From assembly GCA_002449305.1 (NCBI GenBank), contig DKDI01000009.1:69460-82841 (forward strand): 13,382 nucleotides of DNA, written 5' to 3'. The translations under genes were made by a program, and so were the position numbers. Positions 6,274 to 13,382 of the stretch are shown here, in pieces. Source of the stretch: Treponema sp. UBA6852. Its GTDB lineage: Bacteria > Spirochaetota > Spirochaetia > Treponematales > Treponemataceae. The notes under the pieces are model-generated. The model was not told where the DNA came from, did no database searches, and was given only the letters and a program-made list of their open reading frames with translations. The stretch's first letter is position 1. Each line of letters begins with the position of its first letter.

Positions 6274-7193
6274 GGATTCAAGCCGAATTCTTCCTTGGGC
6301 TGATGCAAATCGGAATTTTTCGGCTCAACATGAATCACAATGTCGTAAATTTCAGGAATTTCCTTGCGTATTGCGCTTTCAACCTGCTCGCTAAGCTCGT
6401 GCGCCTCGTAAACGGAAAGCGACGGGTTAACTTCAATGTCCAAGTCAACGTCAAAACTGGAAGCCATTCTGCGGATTCTGGCCTTGTGCGGATTTTGGAC
6501 ACCGGGAACTGTTGCAACCGCATCGAACAGTTTTTTGTAAAGGGAACTGTCAGCGTTTCCGTCCATAAGCTCAAGGTTCATCCTTGCAAAAAGGGAAGCG
6601 GCATTTTTTATAACCCAAAGTCCCACAAGCAGCGCAATTGCCGGGTCAAGAAAAGGAAGCTTAAAAAAGTCTGAGCATAAAAGTCCTGCAAGAACAGCGG
6701 CGGAAAGCATTATGTCGCTTTTCATGTTCTGGGCGTTTGCCTTTACAATTTCGCTTTCGGCAATTTTTCCGTAGTGAAACTGAATAAAGGCAAGAAGAGA
6801 TTTTCCTGCAATTGAAATAACAGCCGCATAAACCGCCACAAGTGAAGTTTCAGAGTGAAAATCATGCAGAATAAGTTTTTTTGCCGCAGAAAGAACAATT
6901 TGCGCACCCGCAAAGAAAATTATAAAAGCCAAAGCCATTGTCGCAGTCGTTTCTGCCCTTGCATGCCCCCAGGGATGCTCCTTGTCGCCCGGCTGCTGAA
7001 TTATACGGCTTACAAACAAAGTTACAAGAGCAATCAGAACATCTGTTGAACTGTCAACGGCGTCTCCTGCAACCGCAAGAGAACCAGAAAGATATGCGAA
7101 CAAAAACTTCACAGCGGCAAGAACTGCGTTTCCAACGAGGGATGCAACTCCTGCCACTTTGATGTAATGGGCTTTTAGGCTTGTCGCGTTCAT
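6261..7193 (-). CDS. Cation diffusion facilitator (CDF) family divalent metal transporter
   Basis: Inner-membrane metal/proton antiporter of the CDF family, normally exporting Zn, Fe, Mn, Co or Ni from the cytoplasm; 310 residues, about six transmembrane helices (roughly residues 12-205) and a cytoplasmic C-terminal dimerisation domain (about 210-291). In helix 2 the metal site is D47-x3-D51 in GDAVDSSTD. The loop has HPWGHAR (73-79). In helix 5 the equivalent of the usual H/D-x3-D is N156-x3-D160 (NMKSD), so one ligand is asparagine. Histidines H236, H266 and H288 of the C-terminal domain are in the usual places. The ATG starts on the base after the leuS TAA, with no good ribosome site of its own, so translation is probably coupled to leuS. 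Substrate metal cannot be assigned. Confidence 0.92.
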   Translation of the reverse strand: MNATSLKAHYIKVAGVASLVGNAVLAAVKFLFAYLSGSLAVAGDAVDSSTDVLIALVTLFVSRIIQQPGDKEHPWGHARAETTATMALAFIIFFAGAQIVLSAAKKLILHDFHSETSLVAVYAAVISIAGKSLLAFIQFHYGKIAESEIVKANAQNMKSDIMLSAAVLAGLLCSDFFKLPFLDPAIALLVGLWVIKNAASLFARMNLELMDGNADSSLYKKLFDAVATVPGVQNPHKARIRRMASSFDVDLDIEVNPSLSVYEAHELSEQVESAIRKEIPEIYDIVIHVEPKNSDLHQPKEEFGLNPQNL

Positions 7194-9860
7194 TTATTTT
7201 GCCACGATGTTTACAAGCTTGTCTTTTACAACAATGACTTTTGCAATCGTTTTTCCGTCCGTAAACTTTTTGTAGCCTTCTGTCTGGGATGCAAGATTTT
7301 TAAGCGTTTCGTCATCTGTTCCAGGAGCGGCTTCAAATTTGTCGCGGAGTTTTCCGTTTATCATTACGACAATCTGAATGCTGTCTTCCTTGCAGAATTC
7401 CTCGCTGAACGAAGGCCATTTTTCGTAAGATACAGTTTTTGTTCCGCCGAGTTTCTGCCAAAGCTCTTCGCCAAGGTGAGGAGCATAAGGGCTAAGAATA
7501 AGAACAAAGTCTTTCCACATTTCTTTTGGAAGAGAATTGAACTTTGAAGCTTCGTTTATAAAAATCATCATCTGGCTGATTGCAGTATTGAAGCTGAGAG
7601 AAGATGTGTCTTCTGTAACTTTTTTGATTGTCTGGGCGAAAGTTTTTCTAAGCGCAACAAGAGCTTTGTCTTCAATCTTGCCTTTTATGTCGATGTCGTC
7701 CATTGGCTTTTCGCTTATGTTCCAGACTTTTTCAAGGAAACGGTTTATTCCTACAAGTCCTTGTGTGTTCCACGGCTTGGAAACAGTGAGCGGTCCCATG
7801 AACATTTCGTACATACGCACAGAATCTGCCCCGTACTTCTGAATCATTTCGTCCGGATTTACAACATTCTTGAGCGACTTGGACATCTTGGCGATAATCT
7901 GCTCAACCTGCTCGCCTGTTGACTTTTCAAAATATTTTCCGTCTTTTTCTTCAACTTCATCTGTCGGAACAAGAGTTTTGTTTTTGCGCTGAAATGCAAA
8001 CGAAGTTATAAGTCCTTGGTTTATAAGGCGATGGAACGGCTCTTTTGTTGAAACTGCTCCGATGTCATAAAGAACTTTGTGCCAGAATCTTGCATACAAA
8101 AGGTGAAGAACCGCGTGCTCAGCTCCTCCAACATAAAGGTCAACAGGCATCCAGTATTCTTCTTTGTCTTTTGAGCAGAACTGTGAATTGTTTTTTGGAT
8201 CAAGGTAGCGAAGATAATACCAGCATGAGCCGCCCCACTGAGGCATTGTGTTTGTTTCGCGCTTTGCTTTTCCACCGCATTTAGGGCAAGTTGTGTTGAC
8301 CCAGGACTCGATTGCAGCAAGAGGACTTTCTCCTGTTCCTGTCGGCTGATAAGATTTTACATCAGGAAGCTTTACAGGCAAATCTTTTTCTGGAACCGGA
8401 ACACATCCGCATTTTTCGCAGTGAACAAGAGGAATCGGTTCTCCCCAGTAACGCTGACGGCTGAAAATCCAGTCGCGGAGCTTGTAGTTTACGGTTGCCT
8501 TTCCGCATTTTTTTTCTTCAAGGAATTTTATCATTTCCTGAATTGCGTCTTTTGTGCTTTTTCCAGTGAGGAATTCCGAATTGATTGAATATCCGTCTTT
8601 TGCTGAAGTGCATTCGTTCGCCACACAGAAAATTTCCGGGTGGGCGTCAACAAGCTTTTTGTATTCCTCTGGATTTTTTGAAGCGGCCTGCAAAAGTTCT
8701 GCTCCTTTCTTTTCATTTCCGCCGCCAAGGGAAACAACGTCTTCTCTTGTAGCAATTACTTTTATAATCGGCAGATTGAATTTCTTTGCAAAATCCCAGT
8801 CGCGCTCATCGTGCGCAGGAACAGCCATAATCGCGCCAGTTCCGTAAGAAGTCAAAACGTAATCAGAAATCCAGATTGGAACTTTTGCTCCATTTACAGG
8901 ATCAATTCCGTAGCTTCCTGTAAAAACGCCAGTTTTGTTTTTGTTCAAGTCAGTGCGCTCAAGGTCGGATTTCTTTGCGGCTTCTTCAACATAAGCTTCA
9001 ACTGCCGCTTTCTGCTCTGGAGTTGTGAGTTCCTTGAGCATTTTGTGTTCTGGCGACATTACCATGTAAGTGCAGCCAAAAAGCGTGTCGGCTCTTGTTG
9101 TGTAGACTTTCAAATAATTTCCGCTTCCGTTTCCGTCTTTGTCAGCAACTTCAAATTCAACTTCCGCACCGCAAGATTTTCCAATCCAGTTTTTCTGCAT
9201 GAGTTTTACGCTTTCAGGCCAGTCAAGCAAATCAAGATCTTCAAGGAGACGTTCTGCGTAATCGGTGATTTTTAAAATCCACTGGCGGATTGTCTTGCGT
9301 GTTACAACTGCGCCGCATCTTTCGCACTTGCCCTCTTTCACTTCCTCGTTTGCAAGACCTGTAAGGCAAGAAGGACACCAGTTGATTGGAGTTTCCGCTT
9401 CGTAAGCCAAGCCTTTTTTGTAAAGCTGAAGAAAAATCCACTGCGTCCATTTATAATATTCAGGATCGCAAGTTGAAACGCATCTGTCCCAGTCATAACT
9501 GAATCCAAGAGCTTTTATCTGACGCGTAAAATTCGCAATGTTAGCATTTGTTGTAATTGAAGGATGAGTTCCTGTTTTTATCGCATAGTTTTCAGCAGGA
9601 AGTCCGAATGAATCGTATCCCATCGGATGCAAAACATTGTAGCCGTTCATGCGCAAGTAGCGGCTGTAAATATCTGTGGCAGTATAGCCTTCAGGATGTC
9701 CTACATGAAGCCCTGCTCCGCTCGGATAAGGAAACATATCAAGAATATATCTGCGTTTTTCTTTTGGAAATGATTTGTCTTCTTCTACGCGGAAAGTTTT
9801 GTTTTCTTCCCAGTACTTCTGCCATTTTATTTCGATATTTTGAAAAGGATAGTTAGACAT
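7194..9860 (-). CDS. leuS: Leucine--tRNA ligase
   Basis: Class I synthetase that charges tRNA(Leu); 888 residues, within the normal bacterial range. HIGH motif is HVGH (52-55) in FPYPSGAGLHVGH, KMSKS is at 658-662. The CP1 editing domain is present, with the T-rich motif TTRADTLFG (254-262) and GTGAIMAVPAHDERDWDFA (341-359), so post-transfer editing is likely intact. Paired cysteines C162/C165 with C179/C182, and C481/C484 with C525/C528, form two zinc-ribbon-like modules. The C-terminal anticodon-binding helices and the small C-terminal domain (VVMINGKLRDKFE onward) complete it. The ATG has GAGG six bases upstream. A promoter is at 9892-9920. The cation transporter follows without any gap and is likely read from the same message. 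Confidence 0.98.
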   Translation of the reverse strand: MSNYPFQNIEIKWQKYWEENKTFRVEEDKSFPKEKRRYILDMFPYPSGAGLHVGHPEGYTATDIYSRYLRMNGYNVLHPMGYDSFGLPAENYAIKTGTHPSITTNANIANFTRQIKALGFSYDWDRCVSTCDPEYYKWTQWIFLQLYKKGLAYEAETPINWCPSCLTGLANEEVKEGKCERCGAVVTRKTIRQWILKITDYAERLLEDLDLLDWPESVKLMQKNWIGKSCGAEVEFEVADKDGNGSGNYLKVYTTRADTLFGCTYMVMSPEHKMLKELTTPEQKAAVEAYVEEAAKKSDLERTDLNKNKTGVFTGSYGIDPVNGAKVPIWISDYVLTSYGTGAIMAVPAHDERDWDFAKKFNLPIIKVIATREDVVSLGGGNEKKGAELLQAASKNPEEYKKLVDAHPEIFCVANECTSAKDGYSINSEFLTGKSTKDAIQEMIKFLEEKKCGKATVNYKLRDWIFSRQRYWGEPIPLVHCEKCGCVPVPEKDLPVKLPDVKSYQPTGTGESPLAAIESWVNTTCPKCGGKAKRETNTMPQWGGSCWYYLRYLDPKNNSQFCSKDKEEYWMPVDLYVGGAEHAVLHLLYARFWHKVLYDIGAVSTKEPFHRLINQGLITSFAFQRKNKTLVPTDEVEEKDGKYFEKSTGEQVEQIIAKMSKSLKNVVNPDEMIQKYGADSVRMYEMFMGPLTVSKPWNTQGLVGINRFLEKVWNISEKPMDDIDIKGKIEDKALVALRKTFAQTIKKVTEDTSSLSFNTAISQMMIFINEASKFNSLPKEMWKDFVLILSPYAPHLGEELWQKLGGTKTVSYEKWPSFSEEFCKEDSIQIVVMINGKLRDKFEAAPGTDDETLKNLASQTEGYKKFTDGKTIAKVIVVKDKLVNIVAK

Positions 9861-9891
9861 AAAAAGCCTCTGTAAAAAATGATGTGGCAGT

Positions 9892-9920
9892 ATTATAGAA
9901 TAAACAAAAAATATTTTCTA
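9892..9920 (-). promoter_or_regulatory. Probable leuS promoter
   Basis: On the minus strand a consensus TATAAT (9892-9897) lies 17 bases from TAGAAA (9915-9920, four of six matches to the -35 consensus), about 32 bases upstream of the leuS ATG. The short leader leaves no room for a T-box, and none is visible. Confidence 0.6.
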
Positions 9921-9954
9921 TGGGATTTGAAATTTCGGATTTTGGAAAGGAAGC

Positions 9955-9982
9955 AAAAAAAATGCCTGGTCAAAACCAGACA
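9955..9982 (-). terminator. Intrinsic terminator of the flavodoxin gene
   Basis: On the minus strand TGTCTGGT (9975-9982), loop TTTG, and ACCAGGCA (9963-9970) form an 8-bp stem with one G-U pair, followed directly by eight T (9955-9962). It lies 21 bases past the flavodoxin stop and separates that gene from leuS. The sequence resembles a diverged copy of the dispersed GGTCAAGCC-type palindromes near argS. Confidence 0.85.
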
Positions 9983-10003
9983 ATGAATAGCGAAGCTCTA
10001 AAA

Positions 10004-10447
10004 TTACGCTTGAGTTATTTTTTCGTAAAATTCAAGGACTTTTTTCAAGTCATCTTCTGTAGGACAATTTTTATTTATTCCGCCCATAATTTTAAATGGC
10101 CCGTAAGTGTCAAATCCCTTGCAGAAATAAGAGCCAAGACATTTGCAGTTTTTGAGTTCCGCAATTTTTTTAACAGCATCCGCATGAGATTCGCGCGGAC
10201 TTCCAGCTGTAAAAATAAAAAACACTTTTTTGTTTTCCGGCAAAAATTCAAAAGTTTTTTCAAGAATGTTTTTGTAAAATTTCCCAAATGAAATTCCTGA
10301 TGCAATTCCGATAAAATCATATTCGTCAAGAGACGAAACATTATCGTTAATATCAAAAAGCTGAACATCAAATTTTTGAGCAATAGCATCGCAAAGTTTT
10401 TTTGTGTTTCCATGGTGAGTTGATTCATAAACAATCGCAGTTTTCAT
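10004..10447 (-). CDS. Flavodoxin-family protein
   Basis: Short-chain FMN-binding electron carrier, 147 residues, cytoplasmic. The phosphate-binding loop is the N-terminal YESTHHGNTKKL (residues 7-18), a form of the flavodoxin T/S-x-T-G-x-T loop in which histidine and glycine are rearranged. IGIASGISFGKFY (about 47-59) and FIFTAGSPRESH (about 77-88) correspond to the later FMN-contacting loops. The C terminus, with KGFDTYGPFK and GGINKNCPTEDDL, resembles the Flavodoxin_3-type family often found in anaerobes. The ATG has AAGGA about eight bases upstream. It follows the DNA glycosylase gene by 66 bases in the same direction, and may be co-transcribed with it or have its own promoter. It ends at a good terminator. 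Its redox partner is unknown. Confidence 0.9.
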   Translation of the reverse strand: MKTAIVYESTHHGNTKKLCDAIAQKFDVQLFDINDNVSSLDEYDFIGIASGISFGKFYKNILEKTFEFLPENKKVFFIFTAGSPRESHADAVKKIAELKNCKCLGSYFCKGFDTYGPFKIMGGINKNCPTEDDLKKVLEFYEKITQA

Positions 10448-10513
10448 TTCTTCATCCTTTTAAATTTTAGTATAAAAACAAACTAACAAAAAAATATTCA
10501 AAATGCAACTTCG

Positions 10514-11017
10514 CTATTGAAATTCCGCGCGCCAAATTTCCGCAAGTTTTTCAAGGGAAAATGAAGCGTTGGCAGGACTTGTGGACGGAAGAGCTTTGAG
10601 CATGGAGCACAAAGTTTCATCTTGATATTTTAAAAAATATTTTGCGGCAGTTTTTCCATTGGCAAGAATTTTTTGGACACTGGAATTTTCAACGATTGAT
10701 TTTATATCGGAAGGAACAACGTTTTTAATTGAGCTGTCAGATGAGCCGCAAATTGTGCATTCCTTAATTGAATCGTAAAGCGCGATTTTATTGCGCCTCA
10801 AAAAATTTTTCTTTTTTTCTGTAGACTGCGGAAGCTCCTCGCAAAAAACAAGGGCAAGCATTTTCCAAAAGCGGTTCTGCGGATGTCCGTAGTAAAATCC
10901 ATTTTCCCGCGACTTTACAGAAGGAAGACTGCCCACAATAAGAACGTAAGAATCTTCGCAAAAAAACGGAGCGAACGGATGCACGATATGCTGTGGAACA
11001 AAAATATTTTTCTGCAT
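10514..11017 (-). CDS. Hypoxanthine-DNA glycosylase (DNA-deoxyinosine glycosylase, UDG superfamily)
   Basis: Base-excision repair enzyme of the family 6 (HDG) branch of the uracil-DNA glycosylase superfamily, expected to remove hypoxanthine arising from adenine deamination; 167 residues from the ATG at 11015-11017. Motifs numbered from this start are GSLPSVKS (29-36), FYYGHPQNRFW (41-51), LYDSIKECTICGSSDSSI (80-97) and LPSTSPAN (143-150), all characteristic of this family. The frame stays open upstream to a TTG at 11074, but that codon overlaps the -35 box of a good promoter (11050-11079), so the message would start downstream of it and the ATG is preferred. The ribosome site before the ATG is weak. 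The flavodoxin gene follows by 66 bases. Activity on hypoxanthine rather than another deaminated base is inferred from family. Confidence 0.9.
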   Translation of the reverse strand: MQKNIFVPQHIVHPFAPFFCEDSYVLIVGSLPSVKSRENGFYYGHPQNRFWKMLALVFCEELPQSTEKKKNFLRRNKIALYDSIKECTICGSSDSSIKNVVPSDIKSIVENSSVQKILANGKTAAKYFLKYQDETLCSMLKALPSTSPANASFSLEKLAEIWRAEFQ

Positions 11018-11049
11018 AAAATTTATTTTCTCAGTTTTAAATTTGGTTA

Positions 11050-11079
11050 ATGATAGGCGCGAATCTATCGTCAAGTCAA
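11050..11079 (-). promoter_or_regulatory. Probable promoter of the hypoxanthine-DNA glycosylase gene
   Basis: On the minus strand TTGACT (11074-11079) and TATCAT (11050-11055) are separated by 18 bases, each one mismatch from consensus. The ATG at 11017 lies about 33 bases downstream, which decides the start codon of the gene. Confidence 0.65.
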
Positions 11080-11098
11080 TAAAAAAATTTCATGGAAG

Positions 11099-11128
11099 TT
11101 GCAGAATGCATTCTTTTCATTCTATAAT
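11099..11128 (+). promoter_or_regulatory. Probable promoter of the 11164 gene
   Basis: TTGCAG (11099-11104) and a perfect TATAAT (11123-11128) are separated by 18 bases, 35 bases upstream of the ATG. It is divergent from the glycosylase promoter. Confidence 0.65.
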
Positions 11129-11163
11129 TTCCTCGCTTGCAACAATAAAGGACGGAGAACTAA

Positions 11164-11964
11164 ATGAAAATCAGACTTGGAAATTTTGACTGCACGGAAT
11201 GTTGGGACGGCGTTTTCTACAAGAAGCTTTCGGCATTTCCAAAAATAACGGACTGGGAAATTCAGACGGTACTGGACTTCATCAACTACGAAAAACTTTA
11301 CGGCCGCGAATGTCAAATCGAAGCGGGCGACGACCTTCTTTTGCAAATCGAACGGTTCAAAAGTCAAAACAAAACTCGCCTTTCCGCTCCGGCAAAAATC
11401 ACCGAGTGCACCGCCTGCCCCACCTACAAAGGCTGCATGACCGATTTTGTGTGCCACACTTCGCCTGTGGAAAACGCGGTAAAAATCTTTGACTGCGGCT
11501 CGCTGCTTTCGCCTGTAAAAGCGCGGAAAATGAGCGGCGCGGAACTTGCAAAGGAGGCACGGAACGCGGCAAAAGACCCGGCGGATTATTTTGAATACAT
11601 CATGTTCGCCTGGGGAAACTGCCAGGCGGGCGACCGCCTTGTAATGGAACGAAAATTGAAGCGGTTTCCGAACGAAAAGGACTTGAGCGAGGATTTTACT
11701 CCCGGTGTAAGATTTTTCTTTGACTACAAAAGACTCTGCACGCACCCGAACGCGGTTTTTGAAGGCGTTCTTCCGCTAAAAATCAGGGACGAAGTGATTT
11801 TAAAGGACTGGATTCACGCAATCGTCGTGCCAGAAAACGAGCGCGCCGCTTTGGAAAAACACATTCCGCAGAATCTTGCGCAAAAAGTCCGCTTCGTGAA
11901 AAACGACTGCAAGGACATCTGGGCTTGGTCAGAAAAAGTGTATGAGTTTATAAAAAAGATTTGA
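11164..11964 (+). CDS. Uncharacterised cysteine-rich protein
   Basis: 266 residues, no signal peptide or membrane helix, so probably cytoplasmic. I do not recognise a named function; homologous hypothetical proteins in anaerobic Firmicutes seem familiar to me but I cannot verify this. Visible features are an N-terminal CTEC (C10, C13), a central cysteine cluster C82-x2-C85-x5-C91-x5-C97 that could bind zinc or an Fe-S cluster, then CHTSPVENAVKIFDCGSLLSP (split by position: H98, N104, I108, G112, L114), and a very conserved-looking stretch around YFEYIMFAWGNCQAGDR (142-158). The spacing H-T-x3-N-x3-I-x3-G-x-L recalls the start of DarT-type ADP-ribosyltransferase folds, which is a speculative resemblance. 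The ATG has GGAG six bases upstream and a strong promoter. It looks richer in G+C than its neighbours, which may indicate transfer. Confidence 0.85.
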   Translation: MKIRLGNFDCTECWDGVFYKKLSAFPKITDWEIQTVLDFINYEKLYGRECQIEAGDDLLLQIERFKSQNKTRLSAPAKITECTACPTYKGCMTDFVCHTSPVENAVKIFDCGSLLSPVKARKMSGAELAKEARNAAKDPADYFEYIMFAWGNCQAGDRLVMERKLKRFPNEKDLSEDFTPGVRFFFDYKRLCTHPNAVFEGVLPLKIRDEVILKDWIHAIVVPENERAALEKHIPQNLAQKVRFVKNDCKDIWAWSEKVYEFIKKI

Positions 11965-11972
11965 GCAAAAAA

Positions 11973-12095
11973 ATGACAAACGAACTTTTGGAAAATCTTT
12001 AAAAACTTTACACAACGTAACGCTAGAAAGATACAGAGAAAAACAGAAAAACAAATTGCAATTACGATAACGTTTTAAAAATGTTATTTTGTGGC
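11973..12095 (+). pseudogene. Possible remnant of a small gene
   Basis: Nine bases after the previous stop, an ATG opens MTNELLENL and is closed by TAA at 12000-12002. The same frame then reads KLYTT before two more stops. Another frame gives LERYREKQKN, and a third gives YDNVLKMLFC. In order, these fragments resemble the start of a small DUF3781-like protein (ELLENLxKLHTT...ER...DVV), as I remember it. That would mean one nonsense change plus frameshifts. The match is from memory and short, so it may be chance. The end is arbitrary. Confidence 0.3.
12067..12090 (+). terminator. Weak possible terminator
   Basis: ATAACGT (12067-12073) pairs with ATGTTAT (12081-12087) through one G-U pair and is followed by TTTT. 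It is AT-rich and weak, about 100 bases past the 11164 gene. No better terminator is visible in this gap. Confidence 0.3.
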
Positions 12096-12114
12096 GCAGC
12101 AGACTGAAAAACGG

Positions 12115-13382
12115 CTATTTTTTCTTTTTGCTAATTTCTGCGGAAATAGTTTTTATTGCTTTTAGACCAGATTTTTCGCCGTTCTCTACCGCTTTGCCGT
12201 ACATTTCGACAGCTTTTTTATAGTCTTTTTCAACACCAAAACCGTTTTCATAGCAAACTCCAAGATTGAAGTAAGCCACGCCAGAGTTGTTCTTTTCTGC
12301 GGCCTGTTCAAAACACTTTACAGCTTCTTTTTTATCTTCTTTTACGCCGTTACCTTGAAGATAGCAAAGTCCGATATTGATAATCGCCTCTTCCTCGCCG
12401 AAATTGTACGCGCTTGTAAACAATTCAAAGGCTTTTTTATAGGCCGCTTCGGTTTTGACGGTGTAATAGTAATAAAGTCCCACTTGCAGACACGCCGACG
12501 GATTTTCGCCTTTCGCACTCTTTTCAAGCCAGAATATCGCTTTTTCCCTGTCCATCTTAACGCCGTAATACCCGCAAGCATACGCCATACCGAGATTATA
12601 CTGCGCGGCGGCGTTGCCGAGTTTTGCGGCTTTTTTGAAAAGTCTTAGCGCTGTCTTTTCGTCCTTTTCAAGTCCGAGTTCGTCGCCGAGATACGCTTCC
12701 GCCATTCTTTCGATTGCGTCGGGGAAATTCATTTCCATCGCCATTTCGTAATATGCGAGTGCGTTTTCATAATCTTTCTTTTGCTCTTCGCAAATCGTTG
12801 CAATCGCCCAATAAACGCCGGCATCATCCAACTCACACTGTGCGAAACAATCTAGCGCGTCGTCATACTTGCCCTTTTGGTAATAGTAGTATCCTAAATC
12901 AAGCAACGCGTCGTTCTGACAAAGGTTCGCCGCTTTTTTTAGAAAATGAATATACTTCTTCTCGTCGGGTTCTACGCCGTACCAACCGTTTTCGTATACG
13001 CAAGCCTGCATATAAAGGCTTTCCGGATCATTGTGTTTCACGCCGTCCGCTAAATACGCCAACCCTTTTTCGTAGTCGTGCGGAACAAACCTGTCGTTCA
13101 GATATACATACGCCAAATCGAAATTAAGCGAGTATTCGCCGAGGCTCAATCCCTTTTCGTACCACTCTATGGCTTTGGGAACGTCTTTCAGTTCTTCATT
13201 GTTTAAGTAGATAAAGCCTATCTTTTTTGCAACCTCTATATCTCCGAGGTAAAAAGCACGCTCGTAATATTTCAACGCATTTTTAACGTTTTCGATCTCG
13301 GAATCTTCAATCGGAGTATTGAAATAATACAATTCACCGAGAGATCTTGCCGCTGCCGCCACACCCAAATCGGAGGCTTTGG
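12115..13382 (-). CDS. Sel1/TPR-like repeat protein, 5' end beyond the window
   Basis: Solenoid of tandem Sel1-like repeats, a fold usually used to scaffold protein-protein contacts. More than 420 residues are present as about ten helix-pair units of 35-40 residues. The best units are near the C terminus, with the recurring pattern A-x2-N-L-G-x2-Y-x2-G-x-G-V-x2-D-x3-A-x3-F/Y-x2-A, for example NLGMAYACGYYGVKMDREKA and NLGVCYENGFGVEKDYKKA; central units are shorter and more divergent. The protein ends in a lysine-rich tail (SKKKK) and a TAG at 12115-12117. The frame stays open through the last base: before the first possible start, a TTG at 13368, it already reads PKASD followed by a repeat-like LGVAAAARSLGELYYF, so the true start is outside. 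Whether it has a signal peptide or an effector domain upstream cannot be seen. Function and partners are unknown. Confidence 0.88.
   Translation of the reverse strand, partial: KASDLGVAAAARSLGELYYFNTPIEDSEIENVKNALKYYERAFYLGDIEVAKKIGFIYLNNEELKDVPKAIEWYEKGLSLGEYSLNFDLAYVYLNDRFVPHDYEKGLAYLADGVKHNDPESLYMQACVYENGWYGVEPDEKKYIHFLKKAANLCQNDALLDLGYYYYQKGKYDDALDCFAQCELDDAGVYWAIATICEEQKKDYENALAYYEMAMEMNFPDAIERMAEAYLGDELGLEKDEKTALRLFKKAAKLGNAAAQYNLGMAYACGYYGVKMDREKAIFWLEKSAKGENPSACLQVGLYYYYTVKTEAAYKKAFELFTSAYNFGEEEAIINIGLCYLQGNGVKEDKKEAVKCFEQAAEKNNSGVAYFNLGVCYENGFGVEKDYKKAVEMYGKAVENGEKSGLKAIKTISAEISKKKK

Noticed and set aside
8811..9275. 154-codon plus-strand frame inside leuS
   Set aside because: Antisense shadow of the leuS editing domain; the leuS frame is intact and fully conserved.
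9861..9891. T-box leader for leuS
   Set aside because: Only about 30 bases separate the promoter -10 box from the start codon, and no T-box sequence or antiterminator is visible.
9986..10518. 10-bp inverted repeat AATAGCGAAG / CTTCGCTATT around the flavodoxin gene
   Set aside because: Short and without any extension or target duplication; could be chance or shared repeat debris, so not called a mobile unit.
11122..11745. 207-codon open frame on the minus strand
   Set aside because: It lies antisense to the 11164 gene, starts without a ribosome site and has a composition typical of a reverse-strand shadow of a biased coding frame.

Overview
The window is a moderately AT-rich bacterial chromosome segment that is mostly housekeeping genes. 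Gene content, a homopolymeric G tract at the 5' end of a membrane glycosyltransferase gene, and dispersed short palindromes of the type (A/T)ATCGGGCTTGACCCGAT(A/T) fit a host-associated spirochaete of the Treponema type. The genus is an inference; no rRNA or tRNA is present to anchor it.

Layout. 1-2240: argS (minus strand) between two copies of a dispersed palindromic repeat. 2241-3368: a MraY/WecA-type phospho-sugar transferase (minus) with nine G residues near its 5' end. 3369-3723: a divergent intergenic region carrying a complete 215-bp miniature inverted-repeat element with a perfect 10-bp target duplication and a strongly structured core. 3659-6055: a tightly coupled plus-strand operon of an Mrp/NBP35 ATPase, a C_GCAxxG_C_C redox-type protein and a tRNA-dihydrouridine synthase, joined by two ATGA overlaps. 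6056-6260: the spacer between convergent genes, filled by about ten degenerate 20-bp palindromic repeats. 6261-9860: leuS followed immediately (TAA|ATG) by a cation diffusion facilitator (minus). 9861-11017: a short flavodoxin and a hypoxanthine-DNA glycosylase (minus), the flavodoxin ending in a good intrinsic terminator built from the same repeat family. 11164-11964: an unrecognised cysteine-rich protein with its own strong promoter, followed by what may be the remains of a small gene. 12115-13382: a Sel1/TPR-like repeat protein (minus), cut off by the window edge.

Working together: the Mrp operon pairs an Fe-S carrier-type ATPase with a cysteine-rich protein and a flavin-dependent tRNA-modifying enzyme, so redox or Fe-S handling is a plausible shared theme. 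argS and leuS are independent tRNA-charging genes. I see no defence system, CRISPR array, phage or complete insertion sequence. The most interesting parts are non-coding: the miniature element, the G tract beside it, and the 20-bp palindrome array.
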